Source: Sparassis latifolia (lineage: Eukaryota > Basidiomycota > Agaricomycetes > Polyporales > Sparassidaceae). Taken from it: a DNA stretch of 64,000 bases. The stretch is from assembly GCA_018466975.1 (NCBI GenBank), contig CM031561.1, positions 3,534,001-3,598,000 of the forward strand, in the 5' to 3' direction. This document shows positions 22,375-34,288 of the stretch, in pieces. Every line of letters starts with the position of its first letter. The first letter of the stretch is position 1. A program made the translations under genes and the position numbers. The notes below the pieces were generated by a model. It ran no database searches. It saw nothing but the letters and a program-made list of their open reading frames with translations, and was not told the DNA's origin.

Positions 22375-24065
22375 ATGTTGTCTACGCTTCCTCTTACGCT
22401 CTTGGCTGTTCTTCCTCTCGTCTCGGTATGGGCTGCGCCCTCCTGTTCACTAAGGTCTAGCAGTGCCAGTGCCTCGGGTATAAGTCAATCACCTTCTGGC
22501 TCCTCGGGTTCGTCCCCGTCTTCGAGCAATAGCTCTGGGAGTGGCACGAACGGTGCAGGAGGCGATATCGTTTCGATGGCTTGGTATACGGGTTGGCACT
22601 CTACATATCTCTCCCCGCAGGATGTCAGCTGGTCCAAGTATTCAACCGTGACATACTCCTTCGCGTGAGTGCTTATTATCGCTGATCGCGCGCGATGTGC
22701 TTATGTGTGCAGCACGACCACACCGGACGTAAACACGTTGGCGCTCACCTCTGAAGACACCACGTTGCTCCCAGAAATCGTCCAGAATGCACATGCGAAC
22801 GTGAGAGCACGATATGTCAGCTATGAGACTGTGCATCTGATAGTTATTTCCTACAGGGCGTCAAAGCGATGCTCACGGTCGGCGGCTGGTCGGGATCGCA
22901 ATACTTCTCCACTGCCGTCGCCACCGCTGCCAACCGCACTGCATTCGTCGGTGCCGTCCTTGGTCTGGTTAAGCAGTATAATCTTGACGGCATTGACTTT
23001 GAGTGCGTGTCTCGGTTCACTCTATGTCGAGCTACGTTGACGGAGCTTGCAGCTGGGAGTACCCCGGACGTCTGGGCGTCAGCTGTAACATGATTTCAGA
23101 CTCGGACAGCGCCAATTTCCTCACCTTCCTCCAAACACTGCGCGCTGAGCCCGCCGCCAAGAACTTGACCATCTCTGCTGCGGTGGGAATACCCGTGTTC
23201 ACGGGGTCTAACGGATCACCCATGACCGACGTGTCTGCGTTCGCGTCCGTGCTCGACTTCGTTGAAATAATGGACTACGACGTGTGGGGAACGTGGTCCG
23301 GCAGTGCAGGTGTCGGGCCAAACGCACCGCTGAACGACTCCTGCTCGACACACCAGGCGGGTTCCGCGGTGTCTGCAGTCGACAACTGGACCAAGGCGGG
23401 CTTCCCGGCCAACCAAATTGTCCTTGGTGTCGCCTCGTATGGCCATAGCTTCCTCGTCACCCCCGATAACGCTTTCTCTCCTACGGGCTCCACGACTCTT
23501 GCCAGTTATCCGCTGTTCAACACAACGTACCAACCAGAGGGCGATTCTTGGGACGTGGACGCCCCGGCGGGTACTGACCAGTGCGGGAATGCAACTACCG
23601 GCGGGTGGGACGGGCTCTGGTACTTCAGAGGTCTGTTCGAAGCGGGCGGGTTTCTCACGGGGAATGGCACTGTCGCATCCGGTATCGACTACAGGTTCGA
23701 CTCGTGCAGCCAAACGGTATGTGGTATGTGGGTGCAGCCTTGCAGAGCGTAACTGATTGGCGATGCGCAGCCGTATGTATACAACCCGAGCACGGAGGTG
23801 ATGGTATCATTCGATAACGCTGACTCGTTTGGTAAGCCTGCTTTATTGGCAGTGAATTTACGGTCACTGACGGGATGCTGCAGCTGCCAAGGGCAACTAC
23901 ATTAAGCAGGCTGGCCTGCGTGGCTTCGCGATGTGGGAGGCCGCTGGTGACTACGAGGACATCTTACTCGATGCCATTAACAACGCCATCGGGGTCCAGA
24001 AGGTTAGTACTTTCGATGTTGTTTCATATACGCCCTTCTAACGAGATTGTGCGTCAATGTAGTGA
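22375..24065 (+). CDS. Secreted GH18 chitinase
   Basis: A glycoside hydrolase of family 18 that cuts chitin, probably during wall remodelling. The protein opens with a signal peptide (LPLTLLAVLPLVSVWAAP), followed by a 40-residue Ser/Gly linker and then the barrel. Landmarks are IVSMAWYTGWHS, VKAMLTVGGWSGSQYF, and the catalytic DGIDFDWEYPG, which is only formed after removing an intron (GACTTTGA|GTGCGT...GCAG|CTGG). These are followed by VEIMDYDVWG, VLGVASYGHSF and GFAMWEAAGDY. The acid Glu and both Asp are intact. The last intron (donor GTTAGT, branch CTAAC, acceptor ATGTAG) leads straight into TGA. If it is retained, the protein ends at 24041 instead. Cys pairs and N-glycosylation sequons are present. 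Confidence 0.88.
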
Positions 24066-24163
24066 GCATCGGAGACGAGTCCATCACGAGCGCATCTGGG
24101 GATCGGGGTATGTATTAATGACGCACATAGGTTATGTATCACTACGCAGATACCACATTCAAT

Positions 24164-25020
24164 TTATATATCCTTCACGAGCTCCCTCATCTGCTTATTC
24201 ACGAACAGATCGTCGTCAGGCCAGCGTCCCTTGGCGACCTCGATTGTAAAATGCGCAAGATCGTCGATTGGCGTCAGCAACGAAGGCAAAAAGCAAGACA
24301 TGATTGGCGTTATGGCCCAGTCCATGGCGCGCGCAGAAGCCGGGCGCTGGTTCTTGCGGTCTTCCGGGTAGCGCTTCGAAGGGAAGAAATACCCCGGTCG
24401 ATAGACGTGAGCCTTCATACCCGGCGAGCTTTTGCAGAGCTCGATGAGCTCGCTCTCGGTGCGTCCCTGCATGTCACGTCGTATGAAAATCTGTAAGTAG
24501 GCATCAAAACGCGAAGCGGCGCACCTTGACACGCGCCCACATCTGGGTTGTCTTGCCCGTCGGGTCTGCGCCCTCCCCGCTAAGATACACGAATCTGAAC
24601 GGGCTCTCCGCTTGCCTTCCTTCGCCCACTCGTGCCTCCTGGATCGCGTGCACGGCCGCAATGAGATAATCGTGGGTGAAGGTGGTGTACTCCTGCTCGC
24701 CAACGCCGACGGCAGAGCGACCGAGTGCCCAGATGCATGCGTCGTGCGCTGCTAGATGGCGTGCAAGCTCTGGGGGATAGGATGTAAGGTCGTCGTGCAG
24801 GATCACTGCCGTCTTCGATGCGGCGGACTCTGGGAGCACTGTCCACTCGGGTATCGCGCGGCGCGTCAACAGGGTGATGCGCGTAATGGCGGGGTCTGCG
24901 AGGGCGGCGCGGTATATTGCCAGGCCGGCTACATAATAACATTCCTGAGCTTGTTGAGCGACTTAGAAGGACCTGTAAGCACGTACCGGCGCCGGTAGCG
25001 CCTGTCAAGAGCAGTTGCAT
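24164..25020 (-). CDS. NAD(P)-binding epimerase-like protein (atypical SDR)
   Basis: A Rossmann-fold protein. Exon 1 gives MQLLLTGATGA, and the second exon continues AGLAIYRAALAD, forming the GxxGxxG nucleotide loop. Further landmarks are ITLLTRRAIPEW, HDACIWALGRSAVGVGE, FRFVYLSGEGADPTGK and AHVYRPGYFFPSKRYPED. The usual YxxxK is not obvious; this agrees with atypical short-chain dehydrogenases of the TIP30/NmrA kind rather than classical ones. About 250 residues, two introns. It probably acts in the cytosol as an oxidoreductase or redox sensor. The substrate is unknown. Confidence 0.72.
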
Positions 25021-25527
25021 TCCTTTCGGGTCAAGAATCTAAGTTGCGACTGCGTCCTCTTCGGACGGTATACTAGTACTTGTTACGTTCTGTAGCGCTT
25101 ATACATTTCTGCGTAGAGGTTTATATAGAGCCGTTGGCGCACGCGTAAACCGGCATGCAAACGACGTGGACCATCGGCGCTGGCGACGGCGTCGATACCT
25201 CATTTGATCGCTAACGCCAGTTTGTCTCAGTCCATCCTCATCTGGCTCGCGAATTTACAACAACATGATGCATTGATCCTATGCGACGAAGGTATACATT
25301 ATAGCACAGGGCTACCAAGTGACAATGGGGAGGTAATACATAAACCGAATACATATGCGCAATGAGATGATTGATGATGAATGGACGGTGAGACGAATGT
25401 GAGATGCCCTGTGCTGCCTAGAATACGAGACCAGCGACCGACAAACCGAAAATATGACAACGAGTATAGCACATTTTGGGAGTTGATGGGTTGAGTTGAT
25501 GGGGCGCCAGGGTTAAATCTTGGCAGG
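25021..25527. other. Intergenic, no gene seen
   Basis: About 500 bp between the epimerase-like start and the carboxylesterase end, both on the minus strand. It includes a 5' leader and a 3' region; TTTATATAGAGCC near 25120 could be the TATA box of the epimerase-like gene. Confidence 0.4.
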
Positions 25528-27670
25528 TCAGATCCTGGCCGGACACGGAGGGCCGTTGCTGAGCTCTGTCCCCAGCTTCTGCACCAAATGCATACCAAGG
25601 GGCTCTAGGGCGTCCCTCCACAGCTGCGTCCTGCGACGACCATCGAAGATGCTTCGCGAGCGCTCGCCGATCTCGCCCTCGGGGCCGAAGACGTAAACTT
25701 TCTCCTCCTGCCACGGCGCCTCCCCGTATGCGAACGCAATCCAGCGCTCCTGCACTGCATCGCGCACGCGCGAGTACGTCCAGTCGTCGACGACGGGCAT
25801 TGCCCACTCTTCGATCGATCCGCTTTCGCTGGAGTCGCCGTACGCGTAGTCCGAACCGCTGTCTTCCGCCTCGGAGTCGGACGAGAAGAAACACTCAGGC
25901 CCAGAATCCGTTGGGCACCCATCGCCGGACACGGTGGGGACGACGGACGGAAGGGGAACATTGTCGAAGAGGTAGATGAGGTCGACAGCGTGATGCGGGA
26001 CGCCCCGCGCAGGCCCTTCCTGGTCAAACACGTAACGCCAAACGCCGCGCCCGCCGCGCTCGCGCTTGTGGCTGGCAGCAATGCACTCGGTGGGCCACGC
26101 AAAACGGGAGTCGTTGATGAGCTCGAGCACCCGCTGGGGTAGCTCGTCAACGGGCGTGTACGCGTTGATATCGTAGGCGCGGAGTAAGGCATTCGCCTTG
26201 GTAAGCGACTGACACACTGCGCGAACGCGTCGCACAACGCCAGACGCAGTCCATAGTGAGGCAGTGAGGGACCACAATAGCGACTCGTCACCGCAATCGC
26301 CGATCATAATAGGCTGGAGCGGGTGTCTGTGGTGCGAGTGCGAGCGAGAACGGGAATCTTTATATGGTTGAGAGAATTGATGAAGAAGGCGGTGGGCAGT
26401 TTTCAGCGGGTTCGAATGCGGGATGAGTTCCGGAGAATGTCTGGCTAACTGTTCTTCAGATAGATGATGGTATTCGTCGCTCTCCAACGGCACGAGGAAG
26501 CCTGCGAAGCCCTGGCGGAAGAACGTGCCGTCGTCCACCGCACGCATAGTGGTACTGAGGGAGACGAGCTTCTCGGGATCGACGGCCCGCAATTCTTCTA
26601 GCGTATGCACACGGAGCGCAGACATGATTTTCGACAGCTGCGAGCCCGCTGCGTGCAGATTCGGCACCTCGAAGTCAGTCTGTGCGCTCTGGATGATCGC
26701 GCGTCGGAATAGCGGGTGCGTATCATTCGCCGCCGAATGAAGATGGCAGAGGATGTCGGCGGCGCCTGAAGACTCACCGAAAAGGGTGATGTTCAGGGGG
26801 TTACCGCCAAATTCGGAGATGAAACAGTATACCCATTGATGGGCTCTCCGCTGGTCGCGAAGACCTGTCGTCGAGGGGAGAATATCAGTGCAAACAGCAA
26901 TGATATTACCAACCAAAGCTCACCGTAATTACCGACACCGTCATCCCCTGCGACTCTGTTATCCTCGCGCAACGCGAGGCTGGCAGCACAGCCGAGTAGA
27001 CCGAGTCGATAACTAAATTGGTGGGTCAGCACTCAAGAATATTTGGCGCGGTTGTAGAACACGTACTTGAAGGTCACGACGATGACAGGCTTGCCAATCT
27101 GGATGCTCTTCTGCACGAGCGAACCGCCGTCGAAGATCCAGCTAGAGCCTGAACCGCGGCATCCGCCCCTATTTCTCCGAGGTGAATTCACGAGACATAA
27201 TCGAGGAGTAAACGACAATGTTACCCATGGGTCCATAACATGACGGGGAGATGGGAGTCCGGCGTGGCGTCAGCTGGGCAGGTGATGTTGAGGTTGAGGC
27301 AGTCGGCCTCGCTCTGCTTGAGGTGTTGCTGAGGGATGGAGTCATCAGCTATCCCAAACAGCTCCTCCTCGACCGTTTTGTATCTTGGCTGAGGGCATAC
27401 GGGGCTACCAACGCATAAGGTTAACAATCAATCCGCCAGACAGTTCGTGGATACGAACCCAAAACGAGTCGCATCTGTCTGGGGTGGGTATGTGGTGAAC
27501 AGTCTCGACTGGCGAAAGCGAGCTGGTATAGATGCATATTTAATGCCACGGTACTGGTGCACCGCTGCATCAGGGGTAGAGATAGAATGCACAATGCCGC
27601 TGAACGTAGTTTGGAGCTCCTCATGGAGTACGACGGGCTCCTCCACCGAGTTGAGAACCTTGGCAATCAT
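25528..27670 (-). CDS. Type-B carboxylesterase / lipase
   Basis: An alpha/beta hydrolase splitting carboxylic esters. Exons join to give GIVHSISTPDAAVHQYRGIK, CLNLNITCPA, LPVMLWTHGGGCRGSGSSW (oxyanion HGGG), VVTFNYRLGLLG and the nucleophile elbow ITLFGESSGAAD. Later are MIGDCGDESLLW, likely the acid, and GVPHHAVDLIYLFDN with the catalytic His. After this the protein carries an unusual acidic insert of about 50 residues (SSDSEAEDSGSDYAYGDSSE) before the final helix. No signal peptide is seen at the chosen start MIAKVLNS, so it is probably intracellular. At least four introns. An upstream frame extends further but without homology. Confidence 0.8.
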
Positions 27671-30563
27671 GCTATGAATCAGACGCAACAAGCGCGAGCG
27701 GTGATATGTGGGAAGCCTGCAAATGCAGCAGTGATATGATACACGGGGGGCGCGCGGGAGGGGAACGGGTGGAGCGGGGGACCATAGGGTCGCGCCTTCA
27801 TTTGTACGGTGCGCAGGGCACAGGCCGCAGACCGATATCGATCGTCCTGAGCTCAAGAAATTGGTGTGCTGTTCCCGAAGAGGAAACCTGCTCGGTGTGG
27901 AACACAGTCTGGGTGCATCCCCGGGAATCGCCGAGAGTGTGTAACAACTATCAACAATATGCTTCGAACTTACTGGAACTCCTTTGCTTCGCATTGGGTC
28001 AACCACGGGACCTGCCTGGGCTTCCCCCTTGATATCAATTGTGACGAACACCGTGTAGCGTAGACCGAGTTCTCCCGACCACTGTCCGTGGAGCAAAGGG
28101 ATCTGCGACGTCCTGCATGTACTTACGCATCGAACGATGCGCAAAAGATAGAAGGTTTAGACGCGGAAGCTGCGAGGTAAATGCCACGTACAGATAGTTG
28201 CGCCGTTTCGTTTTAGCGGAGCCGGCGAGGTCACCAGTCCCACGTCCAATGAAGTTGCGCAGCCTCGCAGATTGGGACGTAAGAATATCTGTCTGGTCTG
28301 GGCATTGATCATGATCACTACTGAACCGAGCAGACACTCGGAACAATTCGTGAACCACGCTCACCACAGAAGGGAACGAGCGACAATGTGCCACGCATGG
28401 ATAGTTACCTTATGCACCGTGATGCGCATTGCACCCTCAACGTAGGTTCATCACAGAACAAGGCGAGTGCATTTCGGACGGTACAGTTCTGATACATCAG
28501 CATCGAGAAGTTTCCCATCCCAAATGTGCATCTCATACCCACGCACGCATCGATCCTGTAATGCGGCACATTTAATCAGTACGCCATGAACCGAACCTAC
28601 GTCTTTTATCTGCTGGCAGACCAGAAAATTTCCAGACCACCTGACCTGGCTGCGTCGATGATTGCCAAAACCAAAAAAGACTTCCCCTCATGTTATACCT
28701 GCGCTTAGTGAAATTAAAAGCGAGTGGAACCACACAGAGAAAATTTACTTGCCAGAGTGATGTATCATGACAGTTTCTGCTTCCGAAGGCCACGCGACTC
28801 TGCGACAAGCACCACCCGCAGTGACACAAATCCGGGAGGGTCTCAAGTGCATTGTTATGCACAAACACGGGAACCTTGAAAGGTCAACGTCGTGTATCGC
28901 TCTGTCGGTGGAAGTGGTGAAGGCGAATTCTGTTACGCAGCATCCACATCAGTAACTCGACCGCCCTAGAGAATCACGTCCCGAACCGCCAGCCTGAAAG
29001 ATATGGCGTATCGAAACCACAATAACCAGGAGGCATCACAGCACCACACAAGACCAGGCGCATGTACCAGGCGACAACTTCTGGGATACGGTGGCGAAGA
29101 CGCTGTGCTTACAGGACAATCGGGACACGGGGAAATGAGCGATTGTTCAAGTGCGGCTTCTCAGCCAATCAAGGCCTCGACGAAGCGCCTTGGAAGACCG
29201 GAAATTGAACTGGCAAGACACGTCACTATTGAGCTGCCCACTGAAGCGTGAGAACAATGATACGCAAGGGGAATGTTTGGCAAGAAAAAGACCACAGGAC
29301 ACCAGACCAGCGGGCAAAAGGTAAACAAGTAACCGGCTGACCCCTCCACTAGCCTAAGCGTCACCGCAACATTGAGTGCGCATCTTTTAGCGCGCAGACG
29401 AGTAGGTTAGCACAGATGATGGTGCAGATTTGCACGACGAGGAGCCACGAGTAGCCTGACGTCGATGAGGCCCTGAAGATTCCCCGTGCATACCCGACAG
29501 AGCAGATTCGTAAGGGAACGGCGACTCTAAAAATGCATCTGGCCATCGATCACGCGCGGTAGGGCAGATGGCGCCTGTGCGGTTACAGTAGCACCCAGGG
29601 GTGTATCAAGCAAATAGCCGCAGTGTAATTGAAAGGATGCACCACGCACCGCACCAGCGCTGAGTTCCGCAGTGTTCAAGCTGCCAGGCATCAGATCTGT
29701 CTCGATAGTCAGAAAACAGTTACGATAGAACCCCACATAGTTGGGCGATACACTCAAGCTCAGCAAAAAGGCATACGCGGCAGACCGCGATATCAGACAT
29801 GCATCACAGATGAACAAATCTAAAGCGAATCATGTCGGCGTCGGGTCGACTAGTAAGTCTAGGACAGAACGAAAACGACTGCGCCTCGTGATGTGCTGCC
29901 TCAGATAGCAAGAGGCGCGCCCCAAGTGCACGTCGCGTCTGTGGAGCAGACAACGCGGGCAGAACGTTACCGCATATCTAAGACACACAGCACAACCAGA
30001 GGCGGAACTACGATTGCCGCTGCCGCATGAAGAACAAATTGTCGTGGTGGGTCGACGTGTCATGGCTACGTTGCGCAGCGATGCTTCTCGACGCTATCGG
30101 AGACTATCTGACAGTCCCAGAGCACATTAAAAGTGGAATACGGGAGGAACTTCGACTTACATGTAAACTTAGAGCCCTAAAACCATAACGATCTATGCAG
30201 ATGGAGACGACGACCGACGGCCGACACCGTCTCGTGGCCACTCGCGATCGCTCTCGAACGAATCACTTTTTGTGTCGTCTCATCGTCGATGTTTCGACAA
30301 TGAAGAGTATGCGTTGTGTATTAGCAGAATACTGCTTATGTTTTCCAGAGCAAACCAAAGAGCAAGTCGCAGCGATGAGCGTTGAGGTGAAGATGTGATT
30401 GATCACATCTTCGCGATCGGGCATTATGGGCGTCTATGTACAGTGGTTGCCAGCCAAGCCTACTCAGGCCTGCGGAGTGGGACTACTCAAAATGCCAGAA
30501 AATACATGTGCAGCGTACTACGCCGACAACAATCTACACCTCTGCAGACTATAACGTAGCACT
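27671..30563. other. 2.9-kb stretch without a recognisable gene
   Basis: The left 300 bp are the carboxylesterase promoter. Beyond that, open frames on both strands are short, overlap, and show no motif or splice-joined continuity that I could extend. A minus-strand frame at 29830-30063 has four CxxC-like pairs but nothing else. I saw no terminal repeats, poly-A tail or reverse-transcriptase motifs. It may be old decayed sequence. Confidence 0.45.
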
Positions 30564-31655
30564 TCATCCTCTCACCCGCACAACCTTCCTTTTACCCTTG
30601 CCACCACCGCCTCCCACCGCTGGTGCCGCTTCCTGCGCGTTCATCCCAGCTTTAATCGTCTCTATCAGCACGCCCGACGGTAATGCTGGAGAATAGGCGG
30701 ATATCCTGCTCGTGATAGGGGGATACGGCATTGGCGGGCTTGGCGGTTTTGGTCGACCGCGGGCTGACGGAGGAACCGCAGGAGCAGCTGAGGCTGGGGG
30801 AGTGGTCGCCGTGGACTTTGCCTTTGATGCAGCTTGCTTGCCCTTCGTTATAGTCGCAGGAGCAGCTTTCTGCGCTGCTGCAAGCTGCTCGGGCTCAGAC
30901 GGGCTCACGGCGGTATGGTATGGAGGCTTTGGGACATTATCGGGCTTGAGCATTTGTATCTGTAAGGAAATCATCTCCAAAAGCTGCTTTTCTGTGAAAT
31001 ACCGTATCGGCATATCATCTCCCGCAAAATTGCGCTCCGCCGCAAGGGACAGAGGAGTGGGATGACGGCCACGTACTGGTTTTGATCGAGGAGTTGACCA
31101 GCCGCCCGTCCTTCTTCCACTGCACACGCACACGCCCGGGGTTCTCCCAGTCCCGCGGGTGCGACTTGTGCACTTCGTGCAGCGTACCGAGCCCGAGCCT
31201 ATTCGTCGCATCCGCGATATCTTTGCTGAGCGGCCACCACACACTCTTGGAGCGCGCTATGCGCCGCTCGCCGCGCCCCGACGAACGCTTGGCGTCTATG
31301 TAGATGGGGTATATGCACGTCCACCTGCAGGGTAGGTCCACAGATAACGACCGAAGCGTCATGCGCGGGTACGCCGGAGATGTCACAGGGCTACACACTT
31401 TTTGTACGGCGTGATGTCTGTCACCGTCTTCTGGCCTTGCTCCTCGCGGTCTGGAGTGGGTTGCGTGAACTGCGGCTGCGAGGGGGACGCGGGACCTGCG
31501 GTGGGCTCGACGAGCGTCGGGACGTCGTCTTCGTCGTCGGACAGCTCTTCGAGGATTGCACCCTGCGTGCCTGTATTGGGTAGGGGACGGGTTGGGAGAG
31601 GTAGGTCGGTGTCATCGTCGAATATCTCCTCAACAACTGCTGTTCGGCGAGACAT
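30564..31655 (-). CDS. SEC65: Signal recognition particle subunit SRP19 (Sec65)
   Basis: An RNA-binding subunit of the signal recognition particle, acting in cytosol and nucleolus to assemble SRP54 on the SRP RNA. It has an acidic N-terminus (VVEEIFDDDTDLPLPTRP) and then the SRP19 core: WTCIYPIYIDAKRS, GERRIARSKSV, HKSHPRDWENPGRVRVQWKK and KKQLLEMISLQIQML. The C-terminal 120 residues are Ala/Pro-rich and end in a basic GKGKRKVVRVRG tail, common in fungal Sec65. Three exons: the first intron splits YKK|WTC, and the second precedes KKQLLE. Divergent from the JTB-like gene with 278 bp between. Confidence 0.9.
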
Positions 31656-31933
31656 GCTGTGTGGAATGTATGCGAGGTAGTTGTGAGGTCGTCTGACGCC
31701 TCGGAAGTCGACCTCGGACAGTTGTCACGTTTGTCACAATGTACTGACCTGTGACCGAATTGTCCGTCACAGTGCCAGTACCGTGACCAGTGCCACTTGC
31801 CGGCGGAATTGCCGCGGAGTCCCTCGTATACCTGTAGCTCCCTCCTGCTGTTATGTGGCATGCAATTTAAGTGGATAGGATGGTATGTGTATCCCGATAA
31901 CTTTTGTATGTTTGAAATCTAACACGCCCCAGG
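31656..31933. promoter_or_regulatory. Divergent promoter of SRP19 and JTB-like gene
   Basis: 278 bp between the two start codons. It contains a local imperfect repeat of GTCACA and GTGAC boxes (31730-31792: TGTCACGTTTGTCACA, CTGTGACC, CCGTCACAG, CCGTGACCAGTG) that could be bound by a bZIP or similar factor. Both genes serve the secretory or membrane route, which makes shared control plausible. Confidence 0.4.
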
Positions 31934-32494
31934 ATGATTCTTCTGCTATTGTTCATGCAGGCAGTCTCGGGACAAGTCTCCTCTAACAACGAGACAGAGC
32001 TGATATGTCGACCATTCGGGACATGCGAGCCATGTCCAGAGGATGCTGTATGTTTGACCAGCTTGTTTCTGCTCTCTGATATCCTCACATGGTGATTCGA
32101 TAAGCTCAACGAGCCTTTCTGCCAACCGTTCGGCAACCGACGCCTGATGCACTGTGTCCCCGCATACCCTTCTAACTCCACCTCTCGACCAGACCCAGCC
32201 TCTCCTTTTCCTGCTCACCACGGTCCTCCAGGTGAACCCCGACCTCCTCCGCACCCAAATGCCGAAACCCACCCGCTCCAAGGAGAAATCCCCGCATGGG
32301 AGTCGTGCGGGCGCATCGTTGAGAAGGAGCGCGCGGACTTCTACGAGTTCCTCGCATGCAACTTCGTCATCGCCGTCCTCGCCCTAGTCGTGCTCTTCGC
32401 GCGCTCGAAGCGGCTGCAGGCGATGCACGCTCGACAGCTTGCAGCGCGGATCGGGCTGGTCAGAGACATACCGGCAGGGTGGGTGAACGGGTGA
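31934..32494 (+). CDS. JTB-like type I membrane protein
   Basis: A small single-pass membrane protein. It has a hydrophobic signal sequence (MILLLLLFMQAVSGQ), then Cys-rich lumenal part (ICRPFGTCEPCPEDALNEPF), with the intron lying before LNEP, and CQPFGNRRLMHC. After a Pro-rich linker come WESCGRIVEKERADFYEF and one transmembrane helix (FVIAVLALVVLFA), followed by a basic cytosolic tail. The order of CxxC, C-G-C, SC-x-E-x-F and helix matches the JTB (jumping translocation breakpoint) family of animals and fungi, whose role is uncertain. Two exons. Assignment is from the motif order, not overall identity. Confidence 0.6.
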
Positions 32495-32611
32495 CGGGCG
32501 AGGGGCGACGGAGCCAGTATTTCATCCATTCCATTCGTGAGTCCGGACCCTCCGCTTGGGTTTCTTAGATAATGACATTGATTGATATTGCACTCGGAAG
32601 TATAGTGTGTA

Positions 32612-33231
32612 TTATAGGTAGACGGTCTCGCGCCGTATAATCACTGCATCATGATTGTCGTGTGTGAACTTTCGGACTAACCCCTGCGTGAACATCTTAA
32701 CGGCATTCTCATAGTAATACGCTACACTCTGCTTGGCATACGCAAGATCGGGCCCCGCACTGCCCTCCGTGTACCTGAACACGAGTGCTTCTGTCCGCGA
32801 CGGTGTCCTGTCCAGTCTCCTTCGTCCTCCGGAGGCTATCGATCGAGATCATCGTTCACCCCGAATCCTGGGATGACTCTCATCACGGTGCTTTGTGCTT
32901 CGTTTCCTCCAGAGACTTCCCGATCGCGCATTGACTGGGTGTGGAATTTTCGTCCAGCGAGAGAATCTGCAGTGGATATTGCCCTTCGCGATCGGGAGGG
33001 GACGTGCTTGTATCTAGGTTGCCCTGTGTCCTGTTTGCTGCTGGAAGTTGTCTTGCTATGGCTATGGCCCTTGCGCTGCAACCGATTTTACTTGCCGGCG
33101 GTGTCCTCAAAGCGCCTGCGTCCTTGGACCCATGCCAACTTCATGGGGTCACTTGAACACTGATACTCGTCTGTGTTGCACACGTTAGGGAGCCCGGCAA
33201 TCTCGCGAAGCGCTTGGAGGTCGCTAGCCAT
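32612..33231 (-). CDS. Unrecognised 159-residue protein, three exons
   Basis: No single frame is long, but three exons (33092-33231, 32887-33030, 32808 leftwards to 32612) splice in frame with good GT-AG sites and give 159 residues. The N-terminus reads MASDLQALREIAGLPNVCNT, the middle LQILSLDENSTPSQCAIGK, and the end YTEGSAGPDLAYAKQSVAYY and HDAVIIRRETVYL-stop. The even composition, uninterrupted joins and in-frame stop 11 codons before the ATG support it. I know no family. It is convergent with the JTB-like gene, with 117 bp between stops. No signal peptide or membrane segment. Confidence 0.6.
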
Positions 33232-34288
33232 GGGGTCCCGGGCACAATGTACGAAGTTGCGTCAACTGCCAGTGGCATCAGTAATTTGGATGAGGGATAA
33301 CAGTGATGGTTGCGACAAGGGTGTCAAGGTATTGCTGGGAGAGATGTGATATCCATGATTCTTTTCGTATCGATGTGGCTGATGGATTTCGAGTTAGCCT
33401 TCGTGAATACTTGTGCATCTGGTCTTCCGGGGGTTGCTGTGAAAGGATTAGCAGGAACAAGAGCGTCAATCCGGAAGATGCGAAGGGCGGATCTGGAGGT
33501 GCATGTCCAGTCCTTCCCTGGATGTGATCTTCCGTCCGAGATTGGGTAAGAAAACTATGGACTCGCCAGGTTTCTTGTCACCTAGAAAACTTATCCTCTA
33601 GTGACCTGATTCCATGTCACCGGATCTTATACACATTTCCAGTCCCACTTCCACTTCAGTGGACGGCCTGACGTTCTTCACTTACGTGCTCCACATCCGT
33701 GAAGATGCTCCAAGATCTGTCGGTACCAGCTAGTGCGCACGTCCTTCGTCGCAGTGAGTGTATCCCACCTGAGATACGTCGCGAAAGATCCGAACGCGGA
33801 CCGGTGCTTGACTTGCTCATTCCTTGTCGCGCCCTCGTCTTCGCTTGCAGCTGTTATTCACCTCATCCCAGAGAAAACTATCGCGCTGTGGTTCCAGCGA
33901 AGGATGCCACCGTGCGGTCTGTACTTCATGAATTCCTAGGATATGGGCGGTTAACTAGATCAACTTTATGCCTAAGGGATAACCGTAATTTTACACCTGA
34001 ACTCAAACACTTCACTCACCCTCCTGGAATTTCAAATTCGTGGGCTGCACGAATCACCGCCACACGTACTGCACCCAAACCATCACGCAATTCAGTCAAA
34101 CCCTCAGACATCCATTCACTCAGGACAGAGAGTGATACTCCCCGGAACCATACTGTCGAGCTTACTGGAAAACATTGCAGACGCATGTCATAATTTTCAT
34201 TTGCATGTTGTTACATTAAAAGTTCTGATTGATGTCATTCACGGAAACCTTCAGCCGCTGCAGATCCATGATCATAGCAGGTGCGACT
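33232..34288. other. Intergenic, no gene recognised
   Basis: Just over 1 kb. Several plus-strand frames of 60-160 codons overlap, but none shows domain features. CACTTCCACTTCAGTGGAC near 33648 is a small hairpin. The right end holds the 3' region of the ferroxidase gene. Confidence 0.4.

Noticed and set aside
27428..28144. A longer N-terminal extension of the carboxylesterase
   Set aside because: The upstream part has no homology or signal peptide, while the internal ATG at 27670 starts directly before the conserved region.
29830..30063. A zinc-ribbon-like frame with CSSCGSGN and CPRC
   Set aside because: Cysteine pairs are irregularly spaced, the frame is short and isolated, and the rest is Arg/Ser-rich; probably chance.
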